This document shows, piece after piece, positions 52,286-60,138 of a stretch of DNA of 64,000 nt; position 1 is the first letter of the stretch, and every line of letters begins with the position of its first letter. Under the pieces are notes generated by a model. The model had not been told where the DNA came from and did not search any database. It was given only the letters and a program-made list of their open reading frames with translations. The translations under genes and the position numbers were made by a program. This stretch comes from Pestalotiopsis fici W106-1 (Eukaryota; Ascomycota; Sordariomycetes; Amphisphaeriales; Sporocadaceae). The DNA is taken from NCBI RefSeq assembly GCF_000516985.1, contig NW_006917092.1, forward strand, positions 3,240,619 to 3,304,618. The letters are read 5' to 3'.

Positions 52286-52621
52286 CGTCTCTCTCTTAGA
52301 TCGTCTCAAAAGCTGCCATCGAACCGAGTAGTTCCGACTTTGTAAGCCTTTGTTTGCAGTACCATCAATCTGAACAGGCCATCGAGTTCTCCATCAGCAG
52401 ATGCTATTTTTCTGCAATGGTTTCCAAATACCTGGTCAGATCTTAAACAGGAGAGAGTCTTCCTCCTTGCGAAGAGAGTCCTTGGGACGGTCAAGGGCTC
52501 ATATCTTAGGCTGTCGTCCTTCCATGCGTCGGCTTACCCCTTCGTATAGCTCATGTCGTGATCGTGGTCGTATCGCTGGACCGCTAACTAGTTATAACCA
52601 CAGCTTTCTGTTCGTCACGAT

Positions 52622-53042
52622 TTACCGAAACAAAGTTTTCCTGTAAACTAGGAACGCAGGTCGCTGCTGAGTGTTGCGTTGCTGCATTTGGACGTTGTCC
52701 ATACTAATAGAGGTCAGCCTCGTGTACGCTGGCGCGACAGGCCGGGCAAGCGCTTGGGGCTGCATAGGGATGGTGTAGTGTGGCACCGCGGGCTGATCGA
52801 ATACAGGTGAACTGTGTACGGACAGATCAAACTTATGTTGATTCTGCATCATGGTGCTGCTGGGGCTTGGAAATGGCAGGCCAAATGTGTTGGGGGGAGG
52901 GGTTGAGCCACTATGCCGATGCCCGACACGGAGGGCTGGGCTGATCCCGCTGGATAATGGCGTGTATGAAGCGGTCAAAGCCGCGCAGGGCTCTCATATT
53001 GATACAGGTTGCCTCCAGGACGCCGGGGGTAAATATTCATAG
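52622..53042 (-). CDS. Pro/Gln/Ser-rich hypothetical fragment
   Basis: On the minus strand MNIYPRRPGGNLYQYESPAR starts at an ATG near 53040 and, after a one-base frame change near 52980, continues as LTASYTPLSSGISPALRVGH, then GSTPPPNTFGLPFPSPSS and PQALARPVAPAYTRLTSISM. The composition resembles disordered tails of fungal regulators. No DNA-binding domain is visible. A further basic/Ser frame at 53194-53466 (-) may belong to the same decayed gene. The frame change means it is incomplete, spliced in a way I cannot see, or a pseudogene. Confidence 0.3.
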
Positions 53043-54240
53043 CATGTTAGATTCAGACATTGTGTTCCGTTCCACCTGGTTGCAATGGCCATAGATCTCG
53101 GTAACGTCTTGGCAAAGGTCTTTATATCGAAAACTTTCACTGTTGGAAGAGTCTCGTAAGGTTGTACCGCACCACTGCTGCTTCAATCCAAACTCACCAA
53201 GGAACATGGCTCAAAATTGTCTTCCCATGGCCAGCACCTTGCTTCTCTTGCATTGTTGTATAGTCTTCGCAGCCGTGAGAGCTGGATTTTCCTTCTGTCT
53301 GTGCATTTTTGCCTTTTCCACGTCGCCTGATTCTGTCCGTCGTATTCCTGGGGGTGGTAATTCTCTGGATTTGGTATTTATTCTTGCACATTTCTACCAT
53401 TTCTTTCGATTCTGGGTTAGTAATGCCGCCGTAGTCAAGTCCCAGAGAGGTTAGTAGACATATCATTCATGTCATATCTGTGGTATGCTGCATGAATCAG
53501 TCGTGCTCGATGAATGCGTGCCTATGATCATTGCATTGGGTGGAAATCGAAAGATTGAAAGTTACAAGGCTTTGCGGAATATGTCAGAGAAGAATATCGC
53601 GTTCAAAACCAGTTGCGGTTGTCTTTAGGGGGCACAGTCCAAGTACACATGGTTATTATGCTAAAGATCAATGTCACTATTCGCAGAAATGGTCATAATC
53701 TAGCTGTTGCGTTGCCTTTGACGGTCAGTGACGGTCGCGGTCCCCAGCCTCTGCATGTTATTGTTGTGCATTTTTCTGTGCATTTCCTCGCACTCTATCA
53801 TTCAGTTGGTTTGGTACGAAATAATTATTTTGCGCTCTGAGTAACCAAAGTCTGCTATCATGGCTAGCCATCGTAGACGCAATCAATCGGATCCAAAAGA
53901 GTGTTCCCATTGAGCCCCGATGAAAGGCTGACCTGCAATGAGATGGCCAGGACCCTTAGTGTAGTATGTAGGCAGAGAACAATGACTTGTAATACATCAA
54001 GCAGCTGCGCAGACCGCGCATAACAATCAAATATGCGTCCCAACGCGGTAAGTACTAGGTACCTCGGGCACCTATCTGCCAGGTGGGCAGGCAATTCAAT
54101 GTTCAAGCTGCTAATCCCATTGTTCTGCCGCTCGAGAACGTCAAACAAGTGGGTCCGCACTAAATGCCAAGCTCCATTGATCTGGAGTATTTGAAGATTC
54201 CAATCCGTAGCCAAGATCCAGCTCCTCTTTCCAACAAACA
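53043..54240. other. Region without a supportable gene
   Basis: Only short frames; none with recognisable motifs. The right boundary is the 51-bp tandem array. Confidence 0.4.
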
Positions 54241-54476
54241 ACGAGTGTTGATTTCGATCACGCTCAGAATCTTACACCACCAACTCCTCCACGAGTGTTG
54301 ATTTCGATCACGCTCAATAATCTTACACCACCAACTCCTCCACGAGTGTTGATTTCGATCACGCTCAATAATCTTACACCACCAACTCCTCCACGAGTGT
54401 TGATTTCGATCACGCTCACGAATCTTACACCACCAACTCCTCCACGAGTGTTGATTTCGATCATGCTCACATACCA
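54241..54476. repeat. 51-bp tandem repeat array
   Basis: Four full copies and one partial copy of a 50-51-bp unit beginning ACGAGTGTTGATTTCGATCA and ending CACCACCAACTCCTCC. Copies differ at one or two places (CACGCTCAGAATC, CACGCTCAATAATC, CACGCTCACGAATC). As 51 is a multiple of three, the array is open in several frames on both strands, which explains the apparent repeat proteins there; I do not consider it coding. It lies upstream of the helicase leader. Confidence 0.92.
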
Positions 54477-54629
54477 TGACCTCAAAGGTAAGAAATCTTT
54501 TTCTATTCTCATTTGGTCTACGCCTCTGGGCCCAATTTTTGCTTCACCATTTTTGTACGAGAAAAAAAAGTAGCAGATTTTGCAAACGGCAGATACGCTG
54601 TGAGCCCAACAGTGATGGTCAGCTTTTTG

Positions 54630-54975
54630 GGGGCCTGGCCGCGGCCGCACGGCTGCGCGGTGCGGCCCGTTAAAAGTGGACCCACTAAAAGACTATTTGG
54701 ATTGACTCAATTGCAGCCAAACCCGACAACCCAAACTCCCACAACCCAAACTTTCCACAACCCAAAACCCTTACAACTCAACCGGAATTTTCCACAACTT
54801 TGACATACCCACTGCCAACAGGTACTATCCCAACTGAACCCGATCATCTGCTTTGCTGACGTTGTACTGACTAATGCGCTGTAGTTTCGGATTTTTGCAA
54901 CTCTGTCGAGGCACGATTTTGACTTTGCCGTCACCAGCAAGACCAACGCGTCATCTCACAGGTAAGCTCCATTTA
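54630..54975 (+). promoter_or_regulatory. Helicase-family promoter/leader, copy B
   Basis: GC-rich block, TATA-like CGTTAAAAG, TGGACCCACT, a run of CAACCCAAA-type repeats, then ACGCGTCATCTCACAGGTAAG, which is probably a leader-intron donor. The same element order occurs at 49600-49965 in front of the third family copy. Confidence 0.6.
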
Positions 54976-55254
54976 CTCGTCGTCAAGTTTTCTCTTCTCT
55001 CAGTGGGCTTGAATCGAGCACTTTGCACTCTTACTGCTACCACTCAAACAATTTCAGTTTCAGTGCTTTGCCCCTCACTCCCAAACACAGTTCAAGGGTC
55101 TTTCCACGACAAACAAGCTGTCCCGCACCTCTCCAATAACGGCCAACAACACATTCAACTAACATCAAATTGTCAGACTTGCAACAATACACAAACTTCT
55201 TGACACTCTCTTCATTTCCTTCTTTGGTATAGATTACGATCTTGCCATTACTTT

Positions 55255-55354
55255 NNNNNNNNNNNNNNNNNNNNNNNNNNNNNNNNNNNNNNNNNNNNNN
55301 NNNNNNNNNNNNNNNNNNNNNNNNNNNNNNNNNNNNNNNNNNNNNNNNNNNNNN
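55255..55354. other. Assembly gap (100 N)
   Basis: Exactly 100 undetermined bases, the usual placeholder for a gap of unknown size. It lies in the presumed leader of the helicase, 34 bp before its first ATG, so a further N-terminal exon or a longer repeat could be missing. Confidence 0.99.
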
Positions 55355-55388
55355 CCATCCTCGTCGTACCGCTTAGGAACATTCCGCA

Positions 55389-58300
55389 ATGCCTCCCAAG
55401 AATGCCACCCAGGATCGCCATTGTGCTCTGTTCTTCCCTGACGACAAAAGTGTCGTTGGCGGCAGAAAGTTGGGTCTCACGGACAACATTGACACGGTCT
55501 TCTTGTACAAGAAGCAAACTGCCAATACTCGCCCTTACCTTTCTATTTCCCTCCGGTTTGACAGACAAGACATCAACTATGCCTCTTTTGGTGACGAGTT
55601 GAAAGCCCTCCAGATCTCAATCGTCTTTTTGAAGGATACATACGAGATCTCTGGCTGCTACCTTTCTGATGACGTTCATCAGAGTCTGTTCAACACGGCG
55701 CCCAAGGAGAAGAAGATGTATGTTGCCCATATCCGCCTCAAGGATGGCCATGATGCCCTGATCCGAGGTATCGGCATGCCATTTGTTGGTGCGAACGATA
55801 CCATTCAAGGTTACGTCACCAAGAAAACGAAGATCGACAACTCTCGGACCTTGCGGGAGGTTATGGACCAGAAAGAGTTCCATGTTCTCTTTGCCAACGA
55901 TGGCATCAAGAAAGCAGTCGAGAACAACTTTTCGGTCTCCATGGAAACTGATCAGGGCAGAGCTTATCCATATGGAAATGAGTAAGTCCAACAGAGCACA
56001 CTGTCCCGATCTTCTGTTCTAAACGACTAACGTGGGGTTCTCGTAGGCATTCTTGGGACATTGCAAGATATGGTGAACAGCTGGGTGGACCGCATGCTGA
56101 CGCCAATGCCTATCCCAAGACGGATTATCATCAAACCGCCAACGATGCTCTGACTTCTCTCACCCAGTCTGTAGTTCAAGACAACTACCACCTCATCACC
56201 GATGTCGCCGCCATCAGCGAGAATCCTGTCAGAGCCCGGTTTGTTCACATTACTAAGCCTGTGGGCGACTTGGAGCCCACAAAGCTTCCCGATGAGTGCT
56301 ATGTCATCATAGCTGCTACTGAGCTTGTAAGTGGGATTGTTCTCTCCTCTGTCTTGTTGTTCATTTGTCAGCTAACGGTCCGTCATCTAGAACTCGTATC
56401 AGAATACACTGCGGCGCGCTGGAAAGCCCAAAGGTGCAGTACGCATTGGGCTTCGGGCTCCACCACCGAAGGGGAAGGGAAAGGACATGAGCCTCTAGGA
56501 AGGAATCATTCAACACCCTGATGCCCTCGGCTCCGACGTTCGTGGCGATCTCATCATTCGCATTCGCCGCATCCGTCAGAAGACCAAATTGGACTCGGCT
56601 CCTGTCGAGGACTCACAGCATTCCGATGAACCCAATGCTTCTCAACAACCTGACGCCAACTCCCAAGAGCCTGATACCAACTCTCAGCAGCCTGATGCCG
56701 ACTTTCAAGAGCTTGAAGCCAACTCTCAAGAGCCTGAAGCTGACTTTCAAGAGCCTGATGGCGACTCTCAAGAGCCTGATGGCGACTCTCAAGAGCCTGA
56801 TGCTTCTCAAGAGCCTGATGCTTCTCAAGAGCCTGATGCCGACTCTCAAGAGCCTAACGCCATCTCTCAGCAGCCTGATGCTTCTCAAGAGCCTGATGCC
56901 GACTCTCAAGAGCCTGACGCCATCTCTCAGCAGCCTGATGCCAACTCTCAACAGCCTGATGCCAACTCTCAACAGCCTGATGCCGCTTCCCAGGAGCCTC
57001 GAGCCTTTGAGACTTTTGCAGATGGTGGTGATCATTGGGACAAGGTGTACCTTTACATGGATGATGGTGCAACGGTTGTGAGACGCAGAGTCGCTGTTGC
57101 TAATCAACTCTTCTCATTCAATCCTGTACCAGTGGAGGAGAGGGTGAAGAAGCCAAAGTTCAAGTCACGTCGCAAACAACCAGAGTTTGATGACGATGAA
57201 CATCAAAATCTCGACGACGATGGTGAGCCCGGCGACGACGACATCACTTCAAAAGAAGTGCAAGCAGCCTTGGCAATAGCTCCCACGACGCCTGATCTTG
57301 CAGAGCAGCATGAGCAAAGATGTATGAATGCGTATTTGCGAGATATATACCAAGGTCTCGGGTTACCCACCGCACTGAACCCTCCCCCTTCCCTGGTTGA
57401 AGAACTCAGCGACGAGCTCACTTCCCGAATGGCTGCCTTGAACCTTGGCAATCAAGAGTCCATTCTCGCCCCTCGCTTTGAGTTTGTCAAATGGTCAACT
57501 CCAGCCAGAGTCAAAGCCATTTTGGATCAACTGTCTCTGGTCGACAAGGAGCGCTTGACTCAGTACCTCTCTCTCTGTGTACTTGGTCTTGTGGCTATTG
57601 CTGGATTTGCGGGTTCGGGAAAGACGCATCAGCTTGCTGTCGTCTCTCTTCTCTTCAACGCTGATCCAAAGGTTAGCCAAATTTACGTCTCTGCTCCCAC
57701 ACACGTCGCCGTCGAGAACATTGCCACTCGTATCCACGCCATTGGCAAGGCTATCAACGATCACGCTGCTCGGGTCAACCAGTGGCACATTCCGTTCGTC
57801 GTCCATGGCCACTCGTTGGAAAGAGAAGTTGTCAATTGTTCTGGCTACTGATACCACCTTGACCGTCCCTCCCATTGATGAGTGGCAGGGACCATCCATA
57901 TATGCTCTGCCCCTTTCTCCGTGTGAGTGGTTGTTGAAGGTGGTTGGCTCTGGTTCGTGGAAATTGGACAAGGATGATCACCCGACCCTGTTGTCATTGC
58001 AGCAGTCTTTTGGCCAAAATGCCAAATATGAGAAACTACGCGAGTTCGCCAATGGCACGAGAAAATGGGATGATGTCGATGATGGCAAGGTTCTTGTCAA
58101 GTCTCTCTTGGTGGCTATCATCTCTGGCGCCGAATATGTGTGTACGACCCCGCATACGTCCAGGGAGACGCCATACAAGCAGGTCCGCGCGATCGCGCAA
58201 GCCGTTGTGCTTGATGAAGCAGGAGCAATGCATAAACTTGATGCATTGATGGTATGGGGCCCATTGGCACGGCCGTGTGCCATGGCCGGTGATGAGAAAC

Positions 58301-59352
58301 AGCTCAACCCAGTCGTCATGGAGCACGAGAAGAACTTGTTCCAGGAACATGGTCGTGACTCCATCCTTGAGCATATCAAGGACATCGGCTACCCGCGTAT
58401 TGTGCTCAATGAACAGAAGCGTATCGCTGCGGGGCAATTCGATCTCGCGCACAAGCTTGTGTACTCTCATGTCAAGGACTTTGCTTATGCCCAATCCGCG
58501 CAACTGGCGAATCAACCGATTGCTCGGGAACTCAAGGTTTGGTCGGACCAGAGATACAATCTACAATCTCCAAGTGACAAGGCATATCCGGTGTTTCTCA
58601 GTGTCGAGAAGTCCCCGTGTGTCATTACACCCGCACACTCCAGATTCAACCGGGGTCAGAACCGTGCTGCGAGAAAATTGATTCGAGACCTTCTTGCACA
58701 GAATAAGGCTATATCACCTGGAATGATTTCCGTTGTGACGCCGTATCGTGCCAATTTGGAACTTTTGAACTACCAGATGTCCAAAGAACCATTCGGGGAC
58801 AAGATATCCATCACAACGACAGATTCATACCAAGGTCGAGAGAATGACGTTGTCGTTCTTGTCCTCACCGTTGACGAAAGTACGGGCCCCGCATTTGTTG
58901 CGAATACCGCTCGTATTTGTGTTGGTACCACACGACAAAAAAGTGCCCTATTCGTCATTGGAGATGCGGAGACAGTCAGTAAAGATCTCACCAAGGAGCA
59001 GGAGAAAGATGTCAAGGCACTCAAGGGTGAGGAGGCTGACGACGGGGAAGTCATCCCCGTGCGTCATGACATGTTCCGCCGATTTGTCCAATGGTTCAAA
59101 GATGAATCACGGACCGTCGATGTCCCCGCCATCGACGATGGCTATGATTCTTCAGACGATAAGGACTTTCCCTTCGCTGACAATGTCGGACAACAGACCA
59201 CAGACAGCACCAGTGGTGGCGGTTGGGGACCGGACACAGATAATGATGCTTTCGGCGATTGGGGTGCCAACCCAATTCCCGGTGGTGATGCTTCTGGCGA
59301 TTGGAATGCCGACGCAATGCCCGGTGGTGATGCTGGCGCATACAAATGGTAA
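55389..59352 (+). CDS. SF1 (UPF1-like) helicase with heptad repeats and WG-rich tail; possibly disrupted
   Basis: Superfamily 1 ATP-dependent helicase. Exons: 55389-55981, 56047-56326, then from 56391. The N-terminal domain has no known fold. Residues about 390-510 are SQEPDAD-type heptads. The ATPase core follows: Walker A GFAGSGKT (about 57604), VVLDEAGAM (motif II), AMAGDEKQL (III), ISVVTPYRANLELL (IV), TDSYQGRENDVVVLVLTVD (V) and RICVGTTRQKSALFVIGD (VI). The last 45 residues carry WG/DW repeats (GGWGP, GDWGAN, GDWNAD) like Argonaute-hook tails. Two obstacles exist. An in-frame TAG lies at 56496-56498, removable by a 60-nt intron 56439-56498 (GTACGC...CTCTAG). A frame change lies near 57830-57852, removable by a 61-nt intron 57828-57888 (GTTGTC...GGCAG). 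Using both gives a closed frame of 1237 residues. The donors are weak, so a pseudogene or assembly errors remain possible. Confidence 0.8.
56640..56995 (+). repeat. In-frame 21-bp repeats encoding heptads
   Basis: About fifteen degenerate copies of a 21-bp unit (core CTCAAGAGCCTGATGCCGA) encode SQEPDAD, SQQPDAN and similar heptads in the helicase. Variants alternate SQEP and SQQP. Because the unit keeps frame, copy number can vary without breaking the protein; the stretch is probably a disordered acidic linker. Confidence 0.9.
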
Positions 59353-59353
59353 A

Positions 59354-59440
59354 CAAGTCTGTTGGCGTTGGTTACGACCACGCCGATGCTAGAAATTTTA
59401 GGTGTTGAGCAAGTCTGTTGGTGTTGATTACGATCACGCC
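59354..59440 (+). repeat. Pair of 31-bp direct repeats after the helicase stop
   Basis: Copies at 59354-59384 and 59410-59440, starting CAAGTCTGTTGG, differ only by three transitions (two C/T, one G/A). Their core GTGTTGATTACGATCACGCC matches 18 of 20 bases of GTGTTGATTTCGATCACGCT in the array at 54241-54476. Related repeats therefore bracket the helicase unit on both sides in the same orientation. Confidence 0.85.
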
Positions 59441-60138
59441 ACAATATATATTTTGCAACTTTCGAGAAGATTGGCGAACAGGAGTGCAGGTCTATCACAT
59501 TTATTTTCAAATCACCGTTTGTCCATTTGATGAATCTTGTTTTCTCCACGAAATTATGAATACAGCCTATTCCTCTCAATCTCTTCCAAATCGCCGAAAG
59601 GTCGAGACCATCTGATGGGCATACCATGGAACTGGTAGATGAACTCGATGAGGAAAACACCACGGAGCAGCCATGACAATCCTCAGGCGCGAGGTGATGT
59701 GCCCAAATTATGACATTGTGGACAATAGGCACTGAAAAAGATTCATCTGTGGCCCGTCGTTATTTAACCACCATCAAGACAATCGAAAAAATTCCTCCTG
59801 CCAAAATTTCAGCATCCTTCCGGGTTGGCCAGCACAATCACGTTCCTGCCGTTCTTGGGTCTCGCCAAAAGGATTCTGGCAAACTTGGCGCTTGCCCGAC
59901 TTTTTCCAATTTGTGATATTTCCACATTTCTGGCTGTTGCGGAAAATTTCTTACACAAGACACAATTATCACTGCCTCTCCTGCCTTTTTTTCATTCCTT
60001 CACTCGACAACAATCAACCCGAATTGGACGCGAGGCAATCTACTTCCGCGACAAAAAGTCACCATTCACCACATTTCAACTCTCTCACTACTCAGCAACC
60101 AAGAACCCCCAACGACAAAAGCACAGCGCGAGACAACC
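59441..60138. other. Intergenic region between helicase and coiled-coil gene
   Basis: About 700 bp without a supportable gene. The last 150 bp are A/C-rich and lead into a good start context (ACAACCATGG), so this is the promoter and leader of the coiled-coil gene. No shared sequence with the helicase leader was found by eye. Confidence 0.5.

Noticed and set aside
54160..54650. Repeat proteins on both strands (17-residue units)
   Set aside because: They arise because the 51-bp repeat keeps several frames open on both strands; there is no start context or homology.
57577..57800. Separate start of a second protein at 57577
   Set aside because: This part of the frame overlaps the helicase Walker A region in another frame and has no helicase similarity; the true downstream part begins only near 57850.
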